Below are positions 15,604-21,217 of a stretch of DNA of 21,309 nucleotides, piece by piece. The DNA is from Erysipelotrichaceae bacterium (GTDB lineage: Bacteria; Bacillota_I; Bacilli_A; Erysipelotrichales; Erysipelotrichaceae), in contig JABUSI010000262.1 of NCBI GenBank assembly GCA_021442745.1, forward strand, positions 1 through 21,309, written 5' to 3'. How positions within the stretch are numbered: position 1 is the stretch's first letter; the number at the start of each line of letters is the position of its first letter. A model generated the notes under the pieces. It made no database searches. It had not been told where the DNA came from and worked only from the letters and a program-made list of their open reading frames with translations. Both the position numbers and the translations under genes were made by a program.

Positions 15604-15632
15604 ATTGTATCAAATGTCTGTTTTGTTTTCAA
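15604..15632 (-). promoter_or_regulatory. Promoter of the queT-chrA operon
   Basis: TTGAAA (15627-15632), exactly 17 nt, TACAAT (15604-15609) with an upstream TGA (extended -10). It lies in the last codons of the preceding phosphopantetheinyl transferase gene, so the operon is separately initiated. Confidence 0.85.
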
Positions 15633-16140
15633 CCAGAAAACCTTCCCCGACCACCACACAGCAGCATCCGGGAATGTTCGCTTTCTGATATGTATATTCT
15701 CTGCTATCCGCCGTGACCGGCAATCCAAAGCACTTAAACAACGCTTCTTTCAGGCACCATAATTCCACACAGTTCTGCGTCGTAAGCATTTCTTTTTCCC
15801 CATCGGTACAGACACGGTTCACCTGACGCATACAGTCTCTGTCCACCCGTTCCACATCCACTCCGCAAGGAAAATCCGACACACAGACCACACAATACGG
15901 ATAGGTATGACTGATACTCACATACACGTTTTCACCACACGGTTTCCCGTTGCAATCGTAAAACAGTTCCTGTTCTTTCAACAGATATCCCGCACACAAA
16001 GTCAGAACGCGGTCTTCGTAATTCATATACAGATTCGTTCTGTTTTTCGTCTGCTGATTCACCTGCTCCCATAGTTGTTCGAACCGGACGTCATCCACGT
16101 TCCGTACGTCTGCCCAGTATAACCGTATCTCATGTTCCAT
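15610..16140 (-). CDS. 4'-phosphopantetheinyl transferase (Sfp-type, short)
   Basis: The enzyme moves the phosphopantetheine arm of CoA onto a carrier-protein serine. The 176-residue protein is in the Sfp superfamily but shorter than Sfp (about 224). Signature motifs are SISH at 75-78, GVDVERV at 93-99 with the Mg-binding Asp95 and Glu97, and WCLKEALFK at 128-136 with Lys131 and Glu132. It has an unusual number of Cys residues, including CCC near residue 159. With no polyketide or nonribosomal peptide genes nearby it may modify the fatty-acid ACP. It is divergent from plsY, a phospholipid-synthesis gene, which fits that. Only a weak Shine-Dalgarno (CGGGG) precedes the ATG. Confidence 0.88.
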   Translation of the reverse strand: MEHEIRLYWADVRNVDDVRFEQLWEQVNQQTKNRTNLYMNYEDRVLTLCAGYLLKEQELFYDCNGKPCGENVYVSISHTYPYCVVCVSDFPCGVDVERVDRDCMRQVNRVCTDGEKEMLTTQNCVELWCLKEALFKCFGLPVTADSREYTYQKANIPGCCCVVVGEGFLVENKTDI

Positions 16141-16174
16141 AACAAACCCCGTACTTTTTTCTTTTCACTTTCTA

Positions 16175-16183
16175 TGTTACACT
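16175..16183 (+). promoter_or_regulatory. Candidate extended -10 promoter for plsY
   Basis: TGT followed by TACACT (16178-16183), about 27 nt before the plsY start. No clear -35 is visible. Confidence 0.4.
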
Positions 16184-16209
16184 ATTCGCAACACAAAGGA
16201 GGAATTTTT

Positions 16210-16833
16210 ATGAATTTTCCTGCTGCCTTAGCTTGTTCCGTCGGAATCGGTTATATTCTGGGATGCATCAATCCGGCATATTTCTTTGGTAAGATGCACG
16301 GTTTTGATATTCGCACCCGTGGTACCAACAATGCCGGCGCTTCCAACACCATGCAGACACTCGGATGGGGATATGCGGCAATCGTTGCATTATATGACGT
16401 TCTGAAAGCCGTGATTTCCTACTATGTGATAATGTATCTGTTTCCTGATTATACCATTTTACCGGCAGTTGCCGGATGCGGTGCCATACTGGGACACAAT
16501 TATCCGTTCTACCTGCAATTCAAAGGCGGAAAGGGGTTTGCGTCATATCTCGGGCTGGTATTCGCAATGGACTGGAAATTCTTTCTGTGCATTTTTGCAA
16601 TCGGACTGATTCTGACGTTACTCACCCGCTGGATTGTATCTGCTACTTTCGCTGTAACCTGGTCATTTCCGATTTATCAGTTGTATCAGAAAGCTTCTCC
16701 TGTCATTATCATATCCCTGACCATCATCTCCCTGATTATTTTCGTAAAACACATACCGAACATCAAGCGATTCTTCAATCAGGAAGAATTCGGCTGGGAT
16801 AAAAAGCCGGTAGGAATCAAACTGCATAAATAA
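16210..16833 (+). CDS. plsY: Glycerol-3-phosphate acyltransferase, PlsY family (divergent)
   Basis: PlsY is a membrane acyltransferase that moves acyl groups from acyl-phosphate to glycerol 3-phosphate, the first step of phospholipid synthesis. The 207-residue protein has about five membrane helices and the three PlsY motifs: GCINPAYFFGK (18-28), DIRTRGTNNAGASN (33-46) and GHNYPFYLQFKGGKGFAS (95-112). In motif 2 the usual GSGNPGATN is changed to GTNNAGASN, with Gly to Asn and Pro to Ala. The motif 3 core FKGGKG is intact. Firmicutes often carry extra PlsY paralogues, so this may be an accessory copy. The ATG at 16210 follows AAAGGAGG by 8 nt; a longer reading frame from 16132 is not supported. 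A terminator follows directly. Confidence 0.9.
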   Translation: MNFPAALACSVGIGYILGCINPAYFFGKMHGFDIRTRGTNNAGASNTMQTLGWGYAAIVALYDVLKAVISYYVIMYLFPDYTILPAVAGCGAILGHNYPFYLQFKGGKGFASYLGLVFAMDWKFFLCIFAIGLILTLLTRWIVSATFAVTWSFPIYQLYQKASPVIIISLTIISLIIFVKHIPNIKRFFNQEEFGWDKKPVGIKLHK

Positions 16834-16868
16834 ATCCGTTCACTTCACATGAACGGATTTTTCTTTTT
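16832..16868. terminator. Terminator shared by plsY and hflX
   Basis: AAATCCGTTCA / TGAACGGATTT (16832-16842 with 16850-16860), 7-nt loop, then TTCTTTTT on the plus strand. The stem lies between convergent stop codons; the minus-strand tail is less T-rich. Confidence 0.9.
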
Positions 16869-18111
16869 ACCAAATCCGGTATTTCCCGTATTTATCAGCA
16901 TCCGCTCTTGACAAACAGACATCAAACACATATCCCGTATCCGTTTCTTCCACATTCTGAACCGGATGATGAGAATACAGAAAAGAATATACGTTTGTTT
17001 CCTCATACGGAATCCGCAAGGTACAGCTTACTTCATCATGAAACAGTTTTTCTTTCACGGCACGAATAATCGGCTCAATCGTCGCATCCTCTTTCAACGA
17101 AACATAGACCGCATCCTTCCGGTGCACAATCCGGTCTACCAGATCCATTTTGTTAAACACATATACCGTATCCGTACTCTGCACGCCGATTTCCCGCAGT
17201 ACGGTATTTGTCGTTTCAATCTGCTTGTCGTAATCCTCGTTGGAAGCATCCGCTACGTGTACCAGCAAATCCGCCTCTTTGACTTCTTCCAGTGTAGAAC
17301 GGAACGCTTTGATCAGATGGGTAGGCAACTGGTCCACAAATCCGACCGTATCCGTAAACAAGACCGTTCTCTTATCTTCCAGTACAACAGAACGGGTAGA
17401 TGTTTCCAGCGTCGCAAACAACATATCAGCCGCAAACACTTTTTTCGGTTCTTTATCATACGTCTGCAGAATGCGGTTCATCAGCGTCGATTTCCCGCTG
17501 TTGGTATAACCTACAATCGCAACCGTCTTAACTTCCTTCTTTTTCCGTTGATTCCGTTGTGTCTGTCTTTGCAAGACAATTTCCTTTAATTCCCGTTCAC
17601 AGTTGGAAATCTCTTTCTTGATTCTCCGGTTATCCAGTTCCAGTTTCGTTTCTCCCGAACCCCGGAAACCTTTTCCGCCCTGCTGGGAATACAAAGACGG
17701 GCTCATACCACGCAATCGAGGAAGCATATATTTCAATCTTGCAATCTTAACCTGCAACCGCGCTTCCTTCGTCTTCGCTCTGGACGCAAAAATCTCCAGA
17801 ATGATATACGTTCGGTCAACAACCTCTCTGTGAATCCCGTTCTCCAGAGCCTCCAGTTGCGACGGCGTACATTCTTCATTCATAATCACCAGACTTGCAT
17901 TCTCATCGTCACATGCCTGTTCAATCTGTGTCATCTTTCCGCTTCCGATATATGTATTCGGATTCAGATAATCAAGATTCTGCGTGATACATCTTACTAC
18001 TTCGATGCCACAGCTTTTTGCCAGAAGACAACATTCTTCCATTGAGCGTTCAAAATCGTATCCGATGTTTTTATATCTGACACCAACCACTATTGCCCGT
18101 ATCTGTTCCAT
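16867..18111 (-). CDS. hflX: Ribosome-associated GTPase HflX
   Basis: HflX is a translational GTPase that splits stalled or hibernating 70S ribosomes under stress. The 414-residue protein has the N-terminal HflX domain (about 1-115), the diagnostic linker GGKGFRGSGETKLELD at 145-160, then the G domain: P-loop GYTNSGKST (201-209), DTVGFVDQLP from 254, NKMD (320-323). A C-terminal ferredoxin-like tail of about 60 residues follows. The ATG at 18111 has GGAAGGG upstream. A longer frame from 18189 would cross the promoter and is rejected. It has its own promoter and converges on plsY. Confidence 0.95.
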   Translation of the reverse strand: MEQIRAIVVGVRYKNIGYDFERSMEECCLLAKSCGIEVVRCITQNLDYLNPNTYIGSGKMTQIEQACDDENASLVIMNEECTPSQLEALENGIHREVVDRTYIILEIFASRAKTKEARLQVKIARLKYMLPRLRGMSPSLYSQQGGKGFRGSGETKLELDNRRIKKEISNCERELKEIVLQRQTQRNQRKKKEVKTVAIVGYTNSGKSTLMNRILQTYDKEPKKVFAADMLFATLETSTRSVVLEDKRTVLFTDTVGFVDQLPTHLIKAFRSTLEEVKEADLLVHVADASNEDYDKQIETTNTVLREIGVQSTDTVYVFNKMDLVDRIVHRKDAVYVSLKEDATIEPIIRAVKEKLFHDEVSCTLRIPYEETNVYSFLYSHHPVQNVEETDTGYVFDVCLSRADADKYGKYRIW

Positions 18112-18134
18112 ACTACCCTTCCGTTCCTTCTTCC

Positions 18135-18163
18135 ATTGTAGTAGTTTTTTCCGTAAGACGCAA
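18135..18163 (-). promoter_or_regulatory. Promoter of hflX
   Basis: On the minus strand TTGCGT (18158-18163), 17 nt, TACAAT (18135-18140). It starts a few bases after the U-tract of the upstream terminator. Confidence 0.65.
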
Positions 18164-18168
18164 AGCGC

Positions 18169-18194
18169 AAAAAAGATGTATGTCGCCATACATC
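18169..18194 (-). terminator. Strong terminator between ppa operon/sRNA and hflX
   Basis: GATGTATG / CATACATC (18187-18194 with 18175-18182), perfect 8-bp stem, 4-nt loop, followed by six T on the minus strand. Confidence 0.92.
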
Positions 18195-18276
18195 ATAAAA
18201 GGGAGGAAAAATGTTTTATTTACAGCCACTCAACGTGGCGGAATATTTCACTTGAACAGAAACCCGTAATGTTTTC
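18169..18276 (-). ncRNA. Candidate small RNA (or 3' UTR RNA) with anti-Shine-Dalgarno stretch
   Basis: Below the miniprotein gene the minus strand has TATACT (18283-18288), then about 108 nt without a convincing reading frame, ending in a strong terminator. The segment folds as a 6-bp hairpin CAGAAA/TTTCTG (18273-18278 with 18257-18262), a hairpin GCCAC/GTGGC (18235-18239 with 18225-18229), an unpaired TTTTTCCTCCCTTTTA (18199-18214), and the terminator. CCTCCC is complementary to Shine-Dalgarno sites, the layout of Firmicute base-pairing sRNAs such as RsaE/RoxS. The -35 is poor, so it may instead be the 3' end of the ppa transcript. No known RNA family is recognised. Confidence 0.4.
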
Positions 18277-18340
18277 TGCATAAGTATAGTACACCTTTTC
18301 CTGCCCTTTGTTTCTTAAGCATTTGTGAAGAACAAAAACC

Positions 18341-18511
18341 TTAGTCATCCTCATCGTCCCAGCCGGACACAAAATGGATTTCTCCGTCATCCATATCCAA
18401 AGCCATAGTATCAGACAATCGTAAATACATATCTCCGTCACTGTCAAACGCCATATCGTCCCCCAAAGGAAACAGATAATCCCCGTCATCATAATCAAAT
18501 ATATTGCACAT
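18341..18511 (-). CDS. Asp-rich 56-residue repeat miniprotein
   Basis: The 56-residue protein (MCNIFDYDDGDYLFPL...) has 17 Asp and 2 Glu, one Arg and no Lys, so it is extremely acidic. It is built from three units of about 16 residues: DYDDGDYLFPL (6-16), MAFDSDGDMYLRL (20-32) and MALDMDDGEIHFV (36-48), plus an acidic end WDDEDD. Each unit carries a D-x-D-(D/G)-(G/D) loop followed by a short hydrophobic strand, like a tandem beta-hairpin with possible divalent-metal loops. The ATG at 18511 has AAAGGATG at a good distance; nearer in-frame starts overlap that site. It lies 61 nt after ppa on the same strand without a terminator between, so it is probably co-transcribed. Function unknown. Confidence 0.75.
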   Translation of the reverse strand: MCNIFDYDDGDYLFPLGDDMAFDSDGDMYLRLSDTMALDMDDGEIHFVSGWDDEDD

Positions 18512-18572
18512 ATGTCTCATCCTTTTCTTTGAACAGTCCCCGCTACCCGATTGTGTATTCTGCAAAATATTG

Positions 18573-19067
18573 TTATTTATTTGCTTCCTGATACGCAGCT
18601 TTGCATTCCTCAATAACTCTTGCGGCATCTTCCAATCCGAAATACCCGTGTGTCGTTACATCAACGCCTTGCAGTACTTTGTAGTTTTCAAAGAAATTGG
18701 AAATTTCCCGTAACTGGAAATGCGGTAAATCATCCAGACCGTCAACGTCATCATACCGCGGATCGCAATCTACAACGGAAATCAGTTTATAATCCAGTTT
18801 CCCACCGTCAATCATCTTCAGATAACCAAGCACTCTTGCCGGTACGTAGCATCCCGGAAACGTAGGTTCTGTACCGATTACCAGAATATCCAGCGGGTCA
18901 CCATCCGGTGCCAGTGTATCTTCAATGATTCCGTATTCCGTCGGATATCGCATCGCAGCATACAATACCCGGTCCAATTTGATTTTACCTGTTTCATGAT
19001 CCGCCTCATACTTATTCATGGAACCCAAAGGAATTTCAATTAACGCATCTACTACTATTGGTTTCAT
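18573..19067 (-). CDS. ppa: Inorganic pyrophosphatase, family I
   Basis: This soluble Mg-dependent enzyme hydrolyses pyrophosphate to phosphate and pulls biosynthetic reactions forward. The 164-residue protein matches the family I length. It starts with VDALIEIPLGSMNKYE, has the signature DGDPLDILV (55-63) with three metal-binding Asp, YPTEYGII before it, and VVDCDPRYDD at 98-107 for the second metal set. It is cytoplasmic. The ATG has TGAGGA 8 nt upstream. It is transcribed divergently from the GntR gene and is followed by the Asp-rich miniprotein gene. A family I enzyme here is notable because many Firmicutes use the Mn-dependent family II type, and because the cell also has a PPi-using phosphofructokinase. 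Confidence 0.95.
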   Translation of the reverse strand: MKPIVVDALIEIPLGSMNKYEADHETGKIKLDRVLYAAMRYPTEYGIIEDTLAPDGDPLDILVIGTEPTFPGCYVPARVLGYLKMIDGGKLDYKLISVVDCDPRYDDVDGLDDLPHFQLREISNFFENYKVLQGVDVTTHGYFGLEDAARVIEECKAAYQEANK

Positions 19068-19093
19068 ATGTTTATCCTCATTTTCTTACCATC

Positions 19094-19122
19094 AGTATAC
19101 TTGAATTAACGGTATTAGAAAA
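19094..19122 (-). promoter_or_regulatory. Candidate promoter of ppa
   Basis: On the minus strand TTTTCT (19117-19122), 17 nt, TATACT (19094-19099). The -10 is good and the -35 is weak. Confidence 0.5.
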
Positions 19123-19160
19123 CGGGAAATATGAATGTATTATATATATTCCTATACATA

Positions 19161-19191
19161 TATGGACTTTTTCCATACAAATATCTATAAT
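19161..19191 (+). promoter_or_regulatory. gntR promoter with overlapping inverted-repeat operator candidate
   Basis: TGGACT (19163-19168), 17 nt and a perfect TATAAT (19186-19191) make the promoter. TATGGA (19161-19166) and TCCATA (19172-19177) are inverted copies 5 nt apart that cover the -35, a usual place for a GntR autorepressor site. Confidence 0.5.
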
Positions 19192-19213
19192 ATGAATGCG
19201 CGGAGGAAATACC

Positions 19214-19930
19214 ATGGAAAAATCCAGTAAGTACCGTACCATTGAGAATTATATTCGCAATCTGATAGATACCCATGAACTGAACATCGGTGACCAGATA
19301 ATGACGGAAGAACAATTGTGTAAACAGTTTAATTTTTCGCGTATGACCGTCAACAAAGCCCTGAATCATCTGAATGCGATGGGATATATCACACGGATTC
19401 CCGGAAAAGGAAGCTTTGTGTCAGCTCCTCACGTCTCCAAGAACATTTCCAGTCATCAGAGTTTTTCCGAGGATATGAAAAGCATCGGTTTGATTCCGGG
19501 ATCCAAACTGTTATCGTACGAATTGAAACAAGCATCGGACTTTCCTTCCATTCAGGAAAAACTGAAATTACAGGATTCGGATTACGTTCACTATTTCATG
19601 CGCTTACGTACCGGAAACAACAAGCCGATTGCTGTCAGTTACACGTACGTTTCCCGCAACATAGTTCCTACCATAGAATTATCCTGGCTGGACCAGTCAT
19701 TTTACGACTACATACGTTCTCTGGGGATTCAGATCGGACAAGCCGATTATGAATTCAAAGCCACTCTTCCGACAGAACAACAAAAGGAACTTCTGCAAGC
19801 CGATTCCATTGCCACTCTGTGCTGTTCCCATCTGACCTTTGCGATTATCAACGGAGAAGAAGTTCCGTTTGAATACGTCGTTACATACTATAACAGCGAC
19901 ATGTATTCCTATAAGACAACACATGAATAG
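19214..19930 (+). CDS. GntR-family transcriptional regulator, HutC/UTRA type
   Basis: The 238-residue protein has an N-terminal winged helix-turn-helix (about 5-70) with LCKQFNFSRMTVNKALNHL and GYITRIPGKGSFV, the standard GntR DNA-binding pattern. A UTRA ligand-binding domain (about 90-235) follows, with FMRLRTGNNKPIAVSYTYV and FEYVVTYYNSDMYSY. UTRA members usually sense sugars, amino-sugar phosphates, histidine-pathway or fatty-acid type effectors; nothing adjacent indicates which. It is a single-gene unit, divergent from ppa, ended by a terminator. The ATG at 19214 follows GGAGG by about 8 nt; the six-residue longer start overlaps the ribosome site. Target genes beyond its own promoter and possibly ppa are unknown. 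Confidence 0.93.
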   Translation: MEKSSKYRTIENYIRNLIDTHELNIGDQIMTEEQLCKQFNFSRMTVNKALNHLNAMGYITRIPGKGSFVSAPHVSKNISSHQSFSEDMKSIGLIPGSKLLSYELKQASDFPSIQEKLKLQDSDYVHYFMRLRTGNNKPIAVSYTYVSRNIVPTIELSWLDQSFYDYIRSLGIQIGQADYEFKATLPTEQQKELLQADSIATLCCSHLTFAIINGEEVPFEYVVTYYNSDMYSYKTTHE

Positions 19931-19960
19931 AGCGAAAGAATTACATCTTCCGCTCTTTTT
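19929..19960 (+). terminator. Terminator of gntR
   Basis: AGAGCG (19929-19934) pairs with CGCTCT (19951-19956), extended inward by AAGA/TCTT past one mismatch, followed by TTTT. It lies partly inside the 3' end of the convergent HAD gene. Confidence 0.8.
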
Positions 19961-20783
19961 GTATGGTTTCCATGATGTGGCGCGGCACACTGTTTTCCGT
20001 ATTCGGCCCCAGTACTTCCTTTACCACACTTTTTACTTCATCCCAGGCATTTGCCGGACAATATGAATGTTCAAACCCTTGCAGCATATCCAGGTCGTTA
20101 TTGGTATCTCCATATACCTGAACTTCCTCATACGGTACATTCAGGGCATCTGCCAGCGCTTCCACTGCTGTTTTTTTGGTCGCCTGTGCATCGGTTAATT
20201 CATAATATCCCGGAAAACTGGAAGCATTCACGATGGTATTCCTATGATTTTCAAGATACTTCAGAAAATCATCCGAATCATCTCCGATATTCTTTTCCGT
20301 AATGTTGATTTTAAACACCTCCACGCCATCCAGTTCTTCATATTCATCAATAAACTTAACGTGTGACAATACTTCTTCCGCACTTTTCCGGCTGTTTACC
20401 TTATTCGCCTTATTGACCGTACGGGCAATGTATTCCTCCTTGTGCCGGTAAATATATACGTAATCTTCCGTCTGCAAAGAGAATCCGATATCCGGAAACG
20501 TGGTAAGAAGATCCTTTACAACCTCTTTCCGGACAGGTCTTCCGTACATCCGGTTTCCCTCTTTATCGATAATCAGTGCCCCATTGCATACGATGGAATA
20601 AATCCCCATCGCTTTCAGGTCTTTATTGTATCCGTCACTGTTATACTTTCCTCTGCCGGTTGCGATGGAAAAACAGCAGTCATTTTCCAATACCATGGAT
20701 ACGGCATCATAGACGATTTGATTCGGATAGTGCGTTTCGTCAAATAACGTACCGTCCAGATCACTGACAAACAAACGTATCAT
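19941..20783 (-). CDS. Cof-type HAD-IIB family phosphatase
   Basis: The 280-residue protein is a haloacid-dehalogenase-superfamily hydrolase of the Cof/YidA group, which dephosphorylates sugar phosphates or related metabolites such as pyridoxal phosphate or FMN. Motif I DLDGTL holds the nucleophile Asp8 and acid Asp10. Motif II is ATGRG at about 41, and motif III is probably K203/K204 in ATKKTA. Motif IV is GDTNNDLDML at 225-234. A C2B-type cap lies between about 85 and 195. The ATG at 20783 is 7 nt after CAGGAGG; the ATG at 20789 is only 1 nt from it and is rejected. A short extended -10 promoter lies just upstream, below the terminator of the tiny-ORF array. Substrate cannot be read from sequence. 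Confidence 0.9.
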   Translation of the reverse strand: MIRLFVSDLDGTLFDETHYPNQIVYDAVSMVLENDCCFSIATGRGKYNSDGYNKDLKAMGIYSIVCNGALIIDKEGNRMYGRPVRKEVVKDLLTTFPDIGFSLQTEDYVYIYRHKEEYIARTVNKANKVNSRKSAEEVLSHVKFIDEYEELDGVEVFKINITEKNIGDDSDDFLKYLENHRNTIVNASSFPGYYELTDAQATKKTAVEALADALNVPYEEVQVYGDTNNDLDMLQGFEHSYCPANAWDEVKSVVKEVLGPNTENSVPRHIMETIQKERKM

Positions 20784-20808
20784 ACACATGCCTCCTGATT
20801 CGTATAAC

Positions 20809-20817
20809 AGTATACCA
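20809..20817 (-). promoter_or_regulatory. Extended -10 promoter of the HAD gene
   Basis: On the minus strand TGG precedes TATACT (20809-20814), about 26 nt before the ATG. No -35 is evident; the upstream sequence is the terminator hairpin of the peptide array. Confidence 0.5.
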
Positions 20818-20822
20818 CAGAT

Positions 20823-20848
20823 AAAAGGGATTGGTGTTTACCAATCCC
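20823..20848 (-). terminator. Terminator of the tiny-ORF array
   Basis: On the minus strand GGGATTGG / CCAATCCC (20841-20848 with 20827-20834, 6-nt loop) is followed by TTTTAT. It is also the hairpin module of the fourth tiny ORF, beginning 4 nt after that stop codon. Confidence 0.85.
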
Positions 20849-20852
20849 CTGA

Positions 20853-20879
20853 TTAAATTTCCAGTAGAATCTCCTTCAT
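20853..20879 (-). CDS. Tiny ORF 4 of array, peptide MKEILLEI
   Basis: Eight codons plus TAA, with GGAGGT 6 nt before the ATG. The stop is followed by TCAG and then by the terminator stem. The codons for Leu5-Leu6 (CTA CTG) differ from the other copies while the peptide is kept. The peptide matches tiny ORF 2 exactly. Confidence 0.6.
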   Translation of the reverse strand: MKEILLEI

Positions 20880-20947
20880 CTGAATACCTCCAGACTATAT
20901 TGTTTCTATATATTACTGACTATTTTTCCGCTCTTTCCAGCGGCTGC

Positions 20948-20974
20948 CTAATAGTTTAGCAAAATCTCCTTCAT
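20948..20974 (-). CDS. Tiny ORF 3 of array, peptide MKEILLNY
   Basis: Eight codons plus TAG, with AGAGGT 8 nt before the ATG. The stop is followed by GCAG and a 5-bp hairpin CCGCT/AGCGG (20939-20943 with 20928-20932). Leu5-Leu6 are TTG CTA, synonymous with the other copies. The peptide matches ORF 1 except for Glu3. Confidence 0.6.
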   Translation of the reverse strand: MKEILLNY

Positions 20975-21041
20975 TGTTTTCTACCTCTGGTCTTTCTTTA
21001 AAGATCATCTTGTTTTCGTTCCACTACTATGTGGAACCTGA

Positions 21042-21068
21042 CTAAATTTCGAGTAGAATCTCCTTCAT
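21042..21068 (-). CDS. Tiny ORF 2 of array, peptide MKEILLEI
   Basis: Eight codons plus TAG, with AAAGGATG about 6 nt before the ATG. The stop is followed by TCAG and a 7-bp hairpin GTTCCAC/GTGGAAC (21031-21037 with 21018-21024). Leu5-Leu6 are CTA CTC. Confidence 0.6.
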   Translation of the reverse strand: MKEILLEI

Positions 21069-21138
21069 ATGTTTCATCCTTTCAATCGCAGATGTCTGTC
21101 TTTGTTTCATAGATATCCGGATCTCTATGAAACTCTGA

Positions 21139-21165
21139 CTAATAGTTGAGAAGTATCTTTTTCAT
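21139..21165 (-). CDS. Tiny ORF 1 of array, peptide MKKILLNY
   Basis: First in transcript order: eight codons plus TAG, with GGAGGT 7 nt before the ATG. The stop is followed by TCAG and a 10-bp hairpin GTTTCATAGA/TCTATGAAAC (21124-21133 with 21104-21113), whose loop contains the palindrome ATCCGGAT. Ile4-Leu5-Leu6 are ATA CTT CTC, each synonymous with the other copies. Confidence 0.6.
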   Translation of the reverse strand: MKKILLNY

Positions 21166-21217
21166 AACCAGTACCTCCGATTACTACTTCTTTCTTTTTA
21201 CATCTTTATCTTACCGC

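Larger units (their letters stand above)
20827..21178 (-). repeat. Four-module tandem array: ribosome site, 8-codon ORF, (T/G)CAG, hairpin
   Basis: Start codons at 21165, 21068, 20974 and 20879 are spaced 97, 94 and 95 nt. Conserved parts are the ribosome site, the eight-codon ORF and the (T/G)CAG after the stop. Each stop is followed after 4-5 nt by a hairpin; the hairpins share no sequence. The peptide ends alternate NY, EI, NY, EI, so the array looks like a two-peptide unit present twice. This fills the roughly 500-nt region without ordinary genes at the right end. Confidence 0.75.

Noticed and set aside
18211..18255. Plus-strand 14-codon ORF (MFYLQPLNVAEYFT) with GGGAGG 4 nt upstream
   Set aside because: The GGGAGG is the complement of the CU-rich stretch of the minus-strand candidate sRNA, there is no plus-strand promoter, and the ORF is a single copy with no sign of coding selection.
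20823..21178. CRISPR array at the right end
   Set aside because: The period is about 95 nt, repeats are imperfect with codon-like variation, spacers are hairpins, and there are no cas genes.
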